From: JAGOEX01 sp964630905
GTDB lineage: Bacteria > UBP6 > UBA1177
Length of the DNA: 59,907 bases
NCBI GenBank assembly: GCA_964630905.1
Contig: CAZVWR010000014.1
Location: forward strand, 1-59,907
Reading direction: 5' to 3'
Positions 24,056 through 33,469 of this stretch are shown here, in pieces. The notes beneath the pieces were generated by a model. It was not told the origin of the DNA. It worked only from the letters and a program-made list of their open reading frames with translations, and ran no database searches. Within the stretch, counting starts at the first letter, position 1. Each line of letters begins with the position of its first letter. The position numbers and the translations under genes are program-made.

Positions 24056-24502
24056 ATGTTCCCTAAAGGTGAAAAATCAAAAAAGAAAGTTAAACCCTAC
24101 ACCGAAGTGGTTTTCGATCAGAGAAACGAGCTCGAAAAAGATCCGATATACAGAGATCTTATCGACATAACCTCCTATCAGAAACCCAAAAACAGATCAG
24201 AATGCTTAAAACTTAAAAGACCGTGTCTTTTTGTTTCATGCAAATATCATCTTTTTCTTGATGTGAATCCTGAAACGAAATCGATTAAGTTCAACTTCCC
24301 GGGTAAAGAAGTGTGGGAACTCAGAGAAACATGTGCTCTCGATGTTGCCGATAAAGGCGGTGTAACACTGGAAGAAGTCGGTGCCATAATGAACCTTACA
24401 AGAGAAAGGATCCGTCAGGTTGAAATGAGAGCCTTGCAGAAACTCCGTCAGAATAGCACAAAATATAATATTAAAAATCTGAGTTTCTTAAGCGGAAAAT
24501 AG
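24056..24502 (+). CDS. stand-alone sigma-70 region 4 DNA-binding protein with conserved Cys
   Basis: This 148-residue protein has a C-terminal half (about 100-131) that is sigma region 4: VTLEEVGAIMNLTRERIRQVEMRALQKLR, which binds -35 elements in full sigma factors. Regions 2 and 3 are missing. The middle carries four Cys (50, 57, 62, 93) in SECLKLKRPCLFVSCKYHLFLDV and ETCALDV, a pattern I associate with a small deltaproteobacterial family of sigma-like regulators. The Cys could hold a metal or iron-sulphur centre. It may act as an accessory factor or repressor at promoters, perhaps redox-responsive. It has its own promoter with a perfect TTGACA and GGAGGAAGCAA before the ATG. It converges on the MMPL gene one base away. 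Confidence 0.88.
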   Translation: MFPKGEKSKKKVKPYTEVVFDQRNELEKDPIYRDLIDITSYQKPKNRSECLKLKRPCLFVSCKYHLFLDVNPETKSIKFNFPGKEVWELRETCALDVADKGGVTLEEVGAIMNLTRERIRQVEMRALQKLRQNSTKYNIKNLSFLSGK

Positions 24503-24503
24503 T

Positions 24504-26744
24504 TTAATCCTTCTTTTCCAGAAATTTCGGTCTGAAAACTATACATATCGAAGGAAGAAGGACTATTGAACCGATCAGGCATACGGCAATACTTAAAAAT
24601 ATAAGCGTTCCGAAAAACCTTATAGGAAGAAATGAGCTGAAAAGCAGAACGACAAAACCCACCATAACACTTAAAGCATTAAATATTATTCCCCTTCCTG
24701 TTGTGGAAAGAGAATGCTCTACCGCCATGACAGGATCATTATGTTTTGCCATTTCTATCTTGTATCTCCAGAGAAAATGGATCGTGTAATCGACTCCTAC
24801 ACCTATGACTATTGAAGAAATAAGTGCTGTTGCAATGTCAAGCGTAACACCTGTAAATCCCATAAATCCGAACATCAGAACAAGTGAAACAGCAAGAGGA
24901 ATCCCGGCAATAATTCCTGCAACAAACGATCTGAAAAGGAGCATTACAAGAAATGATACGGACAGGAACGAAAGAAAAAGCGATATAACCTGTCCTTCTA
25001 TGACTTTTTCAATAAGGTCCTTAAAAATTACTCCGGAACCGGTTATTTTTGTAAAAACAGGGTCCCCTGCGATTATGTTCTGTGCATTTATCACAACCTT
25101 CTTGATGGTTTCGCTGCTCTCACTGTTTATCTGCGCAATGATCTGGGCTTGTGTAAAATCATTATTGACAAGTTTATTTAACTCTTCAGGGTCTCCCATT
25201 TCATTATATTTATCAAGAAAAAATTCCACCGCGTTTCTTGATTCCGGAATTTGACCGAAACCAGGTTCACCTGGCTTATAGGCACCTTTTGTGACCAACT
25301 TTATAAGTTTAGCGATCGAAAGCGTGTTCCCCACATGTTCGTCAAGCAGAAGCTTTTTTTCAACTTCATCAATTTTCCTGAGTATTTCCGGATTCTTAAT
25401 GTCTCCTTCGACATTGATACTTATAACCTGCGATCCTCCAAATTTTTCATTAATAAGATTTGCAGAAACTCTAACCGGATGATCTTCCGGATAGTATCCG
25501 GCAAGATTTGAATCAACGACGATCAAAGGTATCCCTGCGGCCATAAGAATTGTAAGAACCATGCTTGCCGCCATAAGTTTTACAGGGTGAACAGAAACAA
25601 AATGGGAAAGTTTCCGGAGCATTTTTTCGGTTGCAGGTCTTTTTTCCCTGTTTATTACAGGTTCAGGAACTCTCAACACTGACAGCACAGCCGGAATAAA
25701 AAAAATACTTGCCAAAAGAGCAAATAATATCCCGACCGATGAAAGAATACCAAGCTGTGCAGCAGGAACAACCGTGTGTGTCATCAGGCATAGCATTCCG
25801 GCAATTGTTGTGACACCGGTCAAAAAAACCGGGACAGCAAGTTCTTTAAAAACCCCTTTTGACAGATCAATTGCACTAACCTTTCCACCTGCTATCATAT
25901 TGTCAAGCTGATATCTGCTTATTATATGAATGCCGTAACCATTTGCTATTGCGATTAAAATTACTGGTAAAATTATTGTTACTGTAGTCATTTTCCATCC
26001 CAGAAGCGGGACAAGGCCCATTGATACAATTATGGACATTATTACAACCAGAAAAGGGAGAATCACACCCCTTAACTGCTTAAAACTTATCATTAAGACT
26101 GCAAGCATTATAAGTAGTCCGGCGGGCATGAATATCATCATGTCCCGCGGAACATCTTCTGAAATATGCTCCTTAATAACAGGCATTCCGCCGAAACTGA
26201 TCTTTCCCTGACCTTGTATCAGAAGTGTTTCCTCTTTTACACTTCTTGTAATTTCAAGACCTCTCCCTTCATTTTTCATACGGACAAGGATCGCAGCGGC
26301 TTTAAAATCCTCTGAAATGAGTGTGTTCATGACCATGTCGTTGTTTTTCAGCATGTTTCTGAGTTTTTCTCTTGCTTCAAGTTCACCGGGAGATCCTTCT
26401 GCCGGTTTTTCATTATCAAAAGGGTCCTCATCTGACATAGGAATTGTATTTACACGCTCAATTCCTCTGATCTTCTTGAGACTGTCTGTTATTGAATTTA
26501 TATGCTGAAGAACTGAAGGTTTTAAAACATCATCCGATTCAACTATAATAAAGATGATCTCCATTCCCCCGAACTTTTCTTCAAGTTCTTTAAGATGAAC
26601 ACTCATATATTCCGGCAGCATATTCTCCACATCCGGATCAACGGCGCTATCCTTCAAAGGAATTGCCATGAGAAAAGTGATCACTGAAAATATTACAATA
26701 ATAAACCATCTGAATTTTATGATCAGTTCCGACAACTTATTCAT
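24504..26744 (-). CDS. RND-superfamily MMPL-type exporter
   Basis: This 746-residue membrane protein has about twelve transmembrane helices in the RND pattern. TM1 (WFIIVIFSVITFLMAIPL) is followed by a large external loop beginning VDPDVENMLPEY. A cluster of helices comes next, including GLVPLLGWKMTTVTIILPVILIAIANGYGIHI and the SSD-like repeat, then a second external loop (VVDSNLAGYYPEDHPVRVSAN) and a second helix cluster with SSIVIGVGVDYTIHFLW. MMPL/HpnN-type proteins move hydrophobic molecules such as lipids or hopanoids across the envelope using proton motive force. The substrate is unknown. It lies 122 bases after the lipoprotein that ends the pil-aro unit. It is a distant paralogue of the exporter at 46284-48713. 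Confidence 0.88.
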   Translation of the reverse strand: MNKLSELIIKFRWFIIVIFSVITFLMAIPLKDSAVDPDVENMLPEYMSVHLKELEEKFGGMEIIFIIVESDDVLKPSVLQHINSITDSLKKIRGIERVNTIPMSDEDPFDNEKPAEGSPGELEAREKLRNMLKNNDMVMNTLISEDFKAAAILVRMKNEGRGLEITRSVKEETLLIQGQGKISFGGMPVIKEHISEDVPRDMMIFMPAGLLIMLAVLMISFKQLRGVILPFLVVIMSIIVSMGLVPLLGWKMTTVTIILPVILIAIANGYGIHIISRYQLDNMIAGGKVSAIDLSKGVFKELAVPVFLTGVTTIAGMLCLMTHTVVPAAQLGILSSVGILFALLASIFFIPAVLSVLRVPEPVINREKRPATEKMLRKLSHFVSVHPVKLMAASMVLTILMAAGIPLIVVDSNLAGYYPEDHPVRVSANLINEKFGGSQVISINVEGDIKNPEILRKIDEVEKKLLLDEHVGNTLSIAKLIKLVTKGAYKPGEPGFGQIPESRNAVEFFLDKYNEMGDPEELNKLVNNDFTQAQIIAQINSESSETIKKVVINAQNIIAGDPVFTKITGSGVIFKDLIEKVIEGQVISLFLSFLSVSFLVMLLFRSFVAGIIAGIPLAVSLVLMFGFMGFTGVTLDIATALISSIVIGVGVDYTIHFLWRYKIEMAKHNDPVMAVEHSLSTTGRGIIFNALSVMVGFVVLLFSSFLPIRFFGTLIFLSIAVCLIGSIVLLPSICIVFRPKFLEKKD

Positions 26745-26866
26745 TTCAAGACCTCAAAAACAGAATTATCACAACACAAAAATTGGACTACTTTACAACA
26801 GCACGGGTTACAAATTCAAGATTTTTAAGGAATTATATTAGAGAACAGAATTTTACGACAGAAAGA

Positions 26867-27847
26867 TCATTCTGCTGCTTCTTCTTCCTCTGGAGCTTCA
26901 GGTTCCTCACCCGGACAGCAGTAATAATATCCGCTGTCTGTAGCACTTTTCTTATATTTATTATAAATTACCTCTACAACACTTGCGGCACCGTAACCGT
27001 TGTAATAACAGTCGGTTACAGTTGGATCAAGATGACATCTGGATGTTGCAACATACTTCTGCCAAGGAGTGTCGCCACCATAACAATTGACCATTGCACT
27101 GTCCTGACCGATCAGACAGCCGCCCACTAAAGGCTCTTCAAATGCACACATTGCCATAATTGTATCATATTTTTCCTGATCATCGGCAAAACCTCCGGCA
27201 GGTTCTCTGTATGTAGAACCCATCTGAATTGACTCACCGAAAGTCGGAATAATATTAAAATTAAGAGTGTTGGTGTCAATTTCGGTTCCATCAGTTATTT
27301 CGCCTACAACTTTCATTTTTATTAAAAGCGGGCTGGCAACCCAGTCAATATCGTTAACATGAGTAAGAAGATCCCTTGCCTGTGCTTCAGTAAAAATATC
27401 AACTGCACCTGCGTTCTGGCCTCCCTCAGGATCTGCAACCACACCGTGAACCTCTATTCTCCTTGCCTTATTCCAGAGATCTGTCGTAAGAGCAAGTTCT
27501 CTCCCGTCTGCCTGAGGTCTCGGATCCCATTCATACCTGATCTCTACCCATTTTACAAAGAACCTGTTAGTTTCGGCACTTGAAATCGGAGCACCACTTG
27601 ACCCCACATCACTGACTTCAGAAGACGAGATGTAGTTGGTTATCTGGAAAGGAAGCAGGTACTGGTCCGTGAAAGCAAGATCTATATAACCTTTTGTGTA
27701 ATAACGGTCACCGCCAGCTTTAATCTGACACTGATCCTGTGTGGAAATAGGCACAAATTTGTCAAGGACAACAAGATTGTGCTGTTCAACACACGCCCCC
27801 ATAACCATAGACGCAACGATCAGAGCAAGAAAGAAAATTTTTCTCAT
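26867..27847 (-). CDS. lipoprotein of unknown function in the pil-aro unit
   Basis: This 326-residue protein has a signal peptide and lipobox ending in C19 (VMGAC). Beta-rich segments follow: DRYYTKGYIDLAF, FVKWVEIRYEWDP, LLIKMKVVGEI. The C-terminal third is Cys-rich (MCAFEEPLVGGC, NCYGG, RCHLDP, DCYYNGYG, YYCCPGEEPE) and ends in an acidic tail of Pro, Glu and Ala. It is probably a disulphide-bonded surface or periplasmic protein. Its ATG overlaps the aroB stop (ATGA), and its GGAGG site lies in the aroB coding end, so it is translationally coupled. That placement, downstream of the pilus and shikimate genes, is unusual. I do not recognise the family. Confidence 0.78.
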   Translation of the reverse strand: MRKIFFLALIVASMVMGACVEQHNLVVLDKFVPISTQDQCQIKAGGDRYYTKGYIDLAFTDQYLLPFQITNYISSSEVSDVGSSGAPISSAETNRFFVKWVEIRYEWDPRPQADGRELALTTDLWNKARRIEVHGVVADPEGGQNAGAVDIFTEAQARDLLTHVNDIDWVASPLLIKMKVVGEITDGTEIDTNTLNFNIIPTFGESIQMGSTYREPAGGFADDQEKYDTIMAMCAFEEPLVGGCLIGQDSAMVNCYGGDTPWQKYVATSRCHLDPTVTDCYYNGYGAASVVEVIYNKYKKSATDSGYYYCCPGEEPEAPEEEEAAE

Positions 27848-28839
27848 TTTAATTCCTCCAAATCCTTCAATATGTAATTCAAATTCCTCTTAATTATCGA
27901 GGCACTACCCACTTTTTTAAGATAGACCATCGAAATATCCTCCAAAATCCTTTTTTTATCCATCACAATGAACTTCCTCCATTTATCCTCTTTCAGGAAC
28001 CGGTGAACATCATTGTTTATTCCATTAATTCTCAACAGTTCTTCAAGTTCTTGCGCAGGATATACATCCAAGCCAAGCCAGGCTGCATATTTCTGCATTA
28101 GAACCATTCCTGAGGCCACCGCAAGTCCGTGCGGAATTCCGTAATATCTTTCAATCGCGTGACCGAAAGTATGTCCCCAGTTAAGAACCATTCTTTTTTT
28201 AAGGGTGTCCGTCAGGTCATACCTGATTATATCATGTTTGTACTTAACAGCCTGTTTCATGCTTTCCTCTGAAAGAAGATCACCTGCCGATCTGACCGTT
28301 TCAAAGAGCCTGCCACCTTTGATAAGCGCAACTTTCACTATTTCAGCCTTACCTGAAGCTATCATTTTCTCATCCAGAGTTTTAAAAAACTCTTTCACAA
28401 CGACAACTTCCTGTGCCGGATAAAATGTACCGACCGCATTCTTAGCAACGAAATTCACTGCCGTCTTACCTCCGATACTGCTGTCAACAGCCGCAAGGAT
28501 CGTTGTAGGAACAAGAATGAGCTTCATTCCTCTGTTAAAGACAGAAGCTACAAAAGCACCGAAATCTGTAACGGCACCTCCGCCTACTGCCACAAGCTTT
28601 GTGTTTCTGCCTGCATTCATCCCAACAAGCCATTCTATACAACTTTCTGCGTGGCTCAGATCTTTCTCCTTTTCACCGTTCAAATGAAAGATCCTGTCTC
28701 TCGGGACTCTTGTATCCAGATCCTTGAGCACTTTATCAACAATGTAACAGCTGTCAGGCCCGAACTCTTCTTTAAAATCAGGAAGGTCATCCCTGAAACT
28801 TATTACCGTTCTGTAACTTACCGAAAAATCAAATTCCAT
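27844..28839 (-). CDS. aroB: 3-dehydroquinate synthase
   Basis: This 331-residue enzyme converts DAHP to 3-dehydroquinate, step 2 of the shikimate pathway, using NAD and a divalent metal. It has VAVGGGAVTDFGAFVASVFNRGM and VPTTILAAVDSSIGGKTAVNF, the active-site Lys in SGKAEIVKVALI, and the metal-binding His in NWGHTFGHAIE and YGIPHGLAVASGM. I place the start at ATG 28839 with GGAGAGAAC upstream; a Met seven codons earlier would lengthen the overlap with aroK. Here it overlaps the aroK end by 22 bases. It is the last aro gene of the block. Confidence 0.96.
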   Translation of the reverse strand: MEFDFSVSYRTVISFRDDLPDFKEEFGPDSCYIVDKVLKDLDTRVPRDRIFHLNGEKEKDLSHAESCIEWLVGMNAGRNTKLVAVGGGAVTDFGAFVASVFNRGMKLILVPTTILAAVDSSIGGKTAVNFVAKNAVGTFYPAQEVVVVKEFFKTLDEKMIASGKAEIVKVALIKGGRLFETVRSAGDLLSEESMKQAVKYKHDIIRYDLTDTLKKRMVLNWGHTFGHAIERYYGIPHGLAVASGMVLMQKYAAWLGLDVYPAQELEELLRINGINNDVHRFLKEDKWRKFIVMDKKRILEDISMVYLKKVGSASIIKRNLNYILKDLEELK

Positions 28840-29321
28840 GTTCTCTCCACTTCGATCCATAGCTCTTTCAGCGGTCTTCCGTTGGCATCAACTGTAAAAT
28901 CGGCGCATTCTGCATAAAGAGGCATCCTTTCTTCAAAAAGACTGCGGTATTGCTCCATTCCCAGCTTCTTAAAGAGCGGGCGGTCTTTAACACGGTCCTT
29001 TATCTCGTCAAAAGATGTTCTCAGGTATATAAGTTTCATGCCTGAAAACAAGACACTTTTAAATGCCTTGTGTCCACTGTGAAAACCTCCTCCGAAAGCG
29101 ACTATCTGGGCATCGGATTTCAAAGCATCCATTATCACTTCTGACTCCATTGATCTAAAATCAGCATCGTCTCCGTCAATGATCCTGAAAAATTCATTGG
29201 GACCGAACCTTTCGATCAATAACAAATCGGAATCAACAGTTCTAAATCCTGATACTTGTGCCAGTTCCGCCAGAGAACTTTTCCCGCTTCCTGAAAAACC
29301 CATCAGACCGATCTTTTTCAT
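28818..29321 (-). CDS. aroK: shikimate kinase
   Basis: This 167-residue kinase phosphorylates shikimate at the 3-hydroxyl. It has a P-loop (GFSGSGKSSL) and a shikimate-binding region with VDSDLLLIERFG (Asp34-like). AFGGGFHSG follows (the GGG of the substrate site), then the lid DRPLFKKLG with its conserved Arg. The start overlaps the aroC stop by 4 bases, so the two are translationally coupled. A conserved AroK-AroB order next to pilQ is known in many proteobacteria; here aroC is inserted first. Confidence 0.95.
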   Translation of the reverse strand: MKKIGLMGFSGSGKSSLAELAQVSGFRTVDSDLLLIERFGPNEFFRIIDGDDADFRSMESEVIMDALKSDAQIVAFGGGFHSGHKAFKSVLFSGMKLIYLRTSFDEIKDRVKDRPLFKKLGMEQYRSLFEERMPLYAECADFTVDANGRPLKELWIEVERTWNLIFR

Positions 29322-30352
29322 TTCGATCTCTCACAGTAACTTCGGTACGATGCTTCTATGTCTGCAACACTGTCAGAGCCGAACTTTTCACAAAATGCAG
29401 CAGCAACAACAAAAGCCATCATGCTTTCAGCTATAACAGCAGCCCTATCAATACACCAGACATCGTTCATTCCTCCTCCGCACACCCCCTTTTCCCCGTC
29501 AATTGGAGAAACTGTTTCAAATTCAACAGGCTGTGTCGGGACAGGTTTGAAGTATAGCGTTGCTGAAACAGGACATCCGTTTGAGATGCCGCCCTCTATC
29601 CCGCCGGCGAAATTGCTTTTTCTTTCAAAACCGTTACCAGTGAAATGATCTATGCTTTCCATTCCTCTCATTTTATGTACTAGGTTATCACCGAAGTAAA
29701 CACCCTTTACAGAAGGAATTGAAATGAAAGCTCTTGCCAAATTGGCATCAAGCCTGTCATACCACTGGGTATTTGATCCAAGCCCTACCGGAATACCGCA
29801 AAGAATGACCCTTAATGCACCGCCCAGACTGCCTTTTGCAACATTTTCCTTCTCTTTTCCGTGATCGAAAGAAGCGAATTCAATGCCGCCTATCTCAAGA
29901 ATTTCAGACGAAACATTCATACTGAATTTCTTTAGAAGCATTTTGCAGAAGGCTCCTGCCGCAACCCTCATAACAGTTTCCCTTGCACTTGACCTTTCCG
30001 AACCGATTGAAAAATCATCGTATCCGAATTTTACATATGAACAGTAATCAACATGTCCGGGTCTCGGAAACCCTTTTCCTTTAACTCTGTTTTCAAAGAA
30101 CTGTGTCCCCTGCAGACTGTTTTCCACAAGAAACGATAACGGAGCACCGGTAGTGATACCGCCGGACATTCCGGACATGATCTTCACTTCATCGGTTTCA
30201 AGTTCAAGCCGTTTAGTGCTGGCTGAACCTGATCTTCTCCGTATCAATTCAGTTTCCAAAAGAACATTATCGAACTTCAATCCCGCCGGGAAACCGCTCA
30301 AAATTGCGACCAGCGCTTTTCCGTGCGACTCACCGGCAGAAACAAACTGCAT
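29318..30352 (-). CDS. aroC: chorismate synthase
   Basis: This 344-residue enzyme makes chorismate from EPSP with reduced FMN. It has AGESHGKALVAILSGFPAG (a family signature at the start), RRRSGSASTKRLE, GITTGAPLSFLVEN, RPGHVDYCSYVKFGYDDFSIGSERSSARET and GGIEGGISNG. All FMN- and substrate-binding blocks are present. It starts 9 bases after pilQ and overlaps aroK. Together with aroK and aroB it gives three of the seven shikimate steps in one transcript with the pilus genes. Confidence 0.96.
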   Translation of the reverse strand: MQFVSAGESHGKALVAILSGFPAGLKFDNVLLETELIRRRSGSASTKRLELETDEVKIMSGMSGGITTGAPLSFLVENSLQGTQFFENRVKGKGFPRPGHVDYCSYVKFGYDDFSIGSERSSARETVMRVAAGAFCKMLLKKFSMNVSSEILEIGGIEFASFDHGKEKENVAKGSLGGALRVILCGIPVGLGSNTQWYDRLDANLARAFISIPSVKGVYFGDNLVHKMRGMESIDHFTGNGFERKSNFAGGIEGGISNGCPVSATLYFKPVPTQPVEFETVSPIDGEKGVCGGGMNDVWCIDRAAVIAESMMAFVVAAAFCEKFGSDSVADIEASYRSYCERSK

Positions 30353-30361
30353 TTTAAAGAA

Positions 30362-32806
30362 CTATTCCCCTTCGTTTTTCATAAGCGGTATCGAAGACTT
30401 AACCTTGTTCATGATCCTCGGTGTGAGGAAGATGAGCAGTTCGCTTCTTTCCACTCTGCTTTCTTCAGATTTGAAAAGCCATCCAAGTATCGGTATCTGA
30501 GAAAGAAGAGGCACGCCCCTTTTTGTTATGGATGTTTTATTCGTATAAACACCGCCGATAACTACAGTATCACCGCTTTTTACAAGAATCTCGGTTTTTG
30601 CCTCTTTCTTGATTATTGAAGGCTCGCCGAGGTAGTTCGCATTTGACCAGTCCGGCTCACTTTTGTTAATTTCAAGACTTAGAAGTATTGAACCGTCTGC
30701 AGTAATGTGCGGAGTTGTTTTGAGAACAAGTGTTGCGTCAACATATTTTGTTGTAACATCACCACCGGTACCTCTTGTTGTTATAGGAATACTTACACCC
30801 TGCTGTATCATTGCCTCGGTGTTATCAAGTGTCGCAACTTTCGGTGAACTGACTATTTTTATCTTACCTTCCGACTCCATGACATTGAGTGACAGATTAA
30901 GGTCGTTTATCATACCTACGCTGCCGAAAGAAAAACCGAGAGCACCAGTCCTGTCGGCAGGTCCTGGAACTGAAACTGCTCCGCCGACTCCCATATTATA
31001 CGGGAACACAACGCCTGTGGGATGTCCGTTTGAATCAGTATAAGTGTGTGTTGTACCCCATTCGATACCAAGTCCGAGAGCGGCAGTTGAAGTTGCTTCG
31101 ACAATCCTTGCTTCTATAAGCACCTGCGGAGTCTGTGTGTCAAGATATTCAACAAGCTGCTCTGCCTTATCCAGCACCTCTTCCACATCTTTTACAATAA
31201 GAACATTTGTTCTTTCATCTGTACTGACAGTACCTCTATCGGTCAGAAGCTCCTTTATCTGAGGCATAAGTTTTACAGCCATTGCATAGTTTACCGGAAT
31301 AAGTCTTACTTTTACAGGCTCAAGCTTTTTCTGAGCATTTTTCTTGGCAAGCTCCTCTTCCTTTTCTCTTTGCATTGTCTTTACTGTTGCAACTCTGATT
31401 ATGTTGCCGAATCTCTCCTTGCCCAGTGATTTACTTTTAAGAATTACTTCCAGAGCTTCATCCCATGGTATGTCAACAAGCCTTACAGTGACATTTCCTT
31501 TAACATCGTCTCCTGCAATGATATTAAGCTTGCTTATATCTGACATAAGACGGAGAATATCAAGAATATCAACTTCTTTAAAATCAAGGTTGATCTTTTT
31601 CCCTGTATATTGAACAACTTCGTCATCCATTTTAACAGCACCGCCCGATTTCAAAGGATCTTCCTCGTACTGCCCTGTGTTCATCTGCGGAACTCTTACT
31701 ATCTGAGCTTCTGAATATCCTGCTACATCCTGGGTCTTTTCTTTTTTATTCTGGAAAACAAATTCTTTGCCGTTAGAAACATCTTCTATTTCTATCTCAA
31801 AGTTTGAAGACTTCATTTTGGCGAGAATTTTAACATCTTCTTTATCGTTGAATATAGCTATCTCAGAAACAGGTCCGTTTAAAGAAGAAGCATCAATAAC
31901 CTGTTCTTTTTCTTTAACGATAAACGCCTTTTCGATGGTTATTTCAATTTTACTGTCAACAATCTTTTTTGAGATATTCAGCGGTTTTTCAGCTTTTATC
32001 TTGAGTATTTCTGGATCTTCACCTATAAAAGCAAGCCCTGTTATCTCAGTTTTGTCAACTGAGGGTACCTTCTCTTCCTGTTTTTCTTCTTTTACAGGAG
32101 CCGTCTGAACAGGAACCTGTACAACTTTATTATCTGTAACTGGAGCAAATGAACCAAAAAGCTTTCTTCCGTCAACAGCAAACTCGAATCCTGATCCTTT
32201 TTTTACTGCAAAAAATTGAGGGATGTCTTTTTCGACAACCACTCTGAAACCTGAAGGATGATTTGCGCTTCTGGCATCCTTAGTAGAAACCATGTTCCCC
32301 TTGATACCTATAAAGTCAAAAACCAGTCTGTCAGGACCCGTGAGTGAAAAAAATCTGACCATCTGCGGCTGAACCGAGAAAGCGAATCTTATTGAACCAG
32401 GGTCCTTTGACATTGTCACCCGGCTCTCTTTAAGCTGTTTCTCATCTTTCATAGAAACCATTGATTCAAAATCACCGGTCTTAACGGTTTTTGATCCCGA
32501 CTCATTAACTTCAATGACCATACTTCCGTCAACAAGCGGAACATTTATAACGGAAGCGTTCTTTCCGTTCACAGAACCGTTTTTAATTCCGTTGAACTCA
32601 ATCCCCTTCCTGCACTCTCCCAGTCCCAGAATATCTACTGAATTTCCATCGATCTTGAAATAAACCTGTTCAAAATCTTCGGAGATAACCGTAGTATTGC
32701 CGCTTACTTCAAGAGACAATGCATCTTTTTTGTTTCCGGCTGCTGCTGAAATCGTTACTGCCGATAACATCAGCAGAAGAACGAATGTTAACCTGATGCT
32801 TTTCAT
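30362..32806 (-). CDS. pilQ: type IV pilus secretin
   Basis: This 814-residue outer-membrane secretin is the channel through which the pilus leaves the cell. It has a signal peptide (LTFVLLLMLSAVTISAAAG) and N-terminal AMIN-type domains for peptidoglycan binding (about 30-220, FFSLTGPDRLVFDFIG). A long linker follows, then the STN/N0-like domain about 400-490 (INLDFKEVDILDILRLM). An N1-type domain lies at about 500-575 (LIPVNYAMAVKLMPQIKELL). The secretin core ends in KTETLVKSGDTVVIGGVY-like wording (EILVKSGDTVVIGGVY) and GWLFKSEESRVERSELLIFLTPRI. It is complete. The only core subunits encoded here are PilM to PilQ; PilA, B, C, T and D are not in the window. Confidence 0.96.
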   Translation of the reverse strand: MKSIRLTFVLLLMLSAVTISAAAGNKKDALSLEVSGNTTVISEDFEQVYFKIDGNSVDILGLGECRKGIEFNGIKNGSVNGKNASVINVPLVDGSMVIEVNESGSKTVKTGDFESMVSMKDEKQLKESRVTMSKDPGSIRFAFSVQPQMVRFFSLTGPDRLVFDFIGIKGNMVSTKDARSANHPSGFRVVVEKDIPQFFAVKKGSGFEFAVDGRKLFGSFAPVTDNKVVQVPVQTAPVKEEKQEEKVPSVDKTEITGLAFIGEDPEILKIKAEKPLNISKKIVDSKIEITIEKAFIVKEKEQVIDASSLNGPVSEIAIFNDKEDVKILAKMKSSNFEIEIEDVSNGKEFVFQNKKEKTQDVAGYSEAQIVRVPQMNTGQYEEDPLKSGGAVKMDDEVVQYTGKKINLDFKEVDILDILRLMSDISKLNIIAGDDVKGNVTVRLVDIPWDEALEVILKSKSLGKERFGNIIRVATVKTMQREKEEELAKKNAQKKLEPVKVRLIPVNYAMAVKLMPQIKELLTDRGTVSTDERTNVLIVKDVEEVLDKAEQLVEYLDTQTPQVLIEARIVEATSTAALGLGIEWGTTHTYTDSNGHPTGVVFPYNMGVGGAVSVPGPADRTGALGFSFGSVGMINDLNLSLNVMESEGKIKIVSSPKVATLDNTEAMIQQGVSIPITTRGTGGDVTTKYVDATLVLKTTPHITADGSILLSLEINKSEPDWSNANYLGEPSIIKKEAKTEILVKSGDTVVIGGVYTNKTSITKRGVPLLSQIPILGWLFKSEESRVERSELLIFLTPRIMNKVKSSIPLMKNEGE

Positions 32807-32824
32807 TTCAAGCTCCGTCCTATA

Positions 32825-33469
32825 TTAGTTACTCAACTTATTTTCATTACCGGGGTTTTTCCCGGCATCATCGCTGCTTCCCGGTGTCTCAGTAAGCTCA
32901 TCGTCGCCTACCGGAGCACCCGATTCCTGTAAAATTGTCTTGATTGGTAATTCAAGATAGAGTTTATTTAATATTTTTCTTCCGAGAGGATCTTTGTAAG
33001 TTTCAACTATCTCTATCTTATCGGGAAGGATTCTGCTTATCTTGCCCCAGTTCTTACCTATGAAACTGCCGGTCTTGACTATATGACTCTTGCCATCCGG
33101 AGCAACAATTACAACTCTGGGTTCAGTAACACCCCATATAATAGCAGTAAGTCTGAGATCTGTAATATCAAAATTCTGCAGTTCACTCACGATCTGTTTC
33201 TGTTTTGTCAGACTTGCAACATCTCCGAAATAACTTCTGAAAGGATCTTTTTTACCTACAGCGGAGTAGCGGTAATTCGACTTTCTCTGAGCTATATCGG
33301 TAAGATCTATCTCTTTCTTAGCTTTGACTTCACTTGACTTTGTTTTGCTTACACGGTCGTATTCCGCCTTATAGTCAAAGGATTCTATCTGATATTCATT
33401 GGAACATCCGTAAAGAATGGATGCTGCAACAGCAAAAACAAGTATTTTTATGAAATTATTTTGCAGCAT
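32825..33469 (-). CDS. pilP: PilP pilus assembly lipoprotein
   Basis: This 214-residue protein has a signal peptide and a lipobox ending in C21 (SILYGC). A natively flexible region with Lys-rich stretches follows. The beta-sandwich domain starts at KKDPFRSYFG (the conserved Pro-Phe) and continues through LRLTAIIWGVTEPRVVIVAPDGKSHIV and GSFIGKNWGKISRILPDKIEIVE. It links PilN/PilO in the inner membrane to the secretin PilQ. I start it at ATG 33469, with GGAGG five bases upstream; the start overlaps the pilO end by 14 bases. A longer frame upstream exists but would lack a signal peptide. The tail ends in an acidic, Asn/Asp/Pro-rich stretch. Confidence 0.92.
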   Translation of the reverse strand: MLQNNFIKILVFAVAASILYGCSNEYQIESFDYKAEYDRVSKTKSSEVKAKKEIDLTDIAQRKSNYRYSAVGKKDPFRSYFGDVASLTKQKQIVSELQNFDITDLRLTAIIWGVTEPRVVIVAPDGKSHIVKTGSFIGKNWGKISRILPDKIEIVETYKDPLGRKILNKLYLELPIKTILQESGAPVGDDELTETPGSSDDAGKNPGNENKLSN

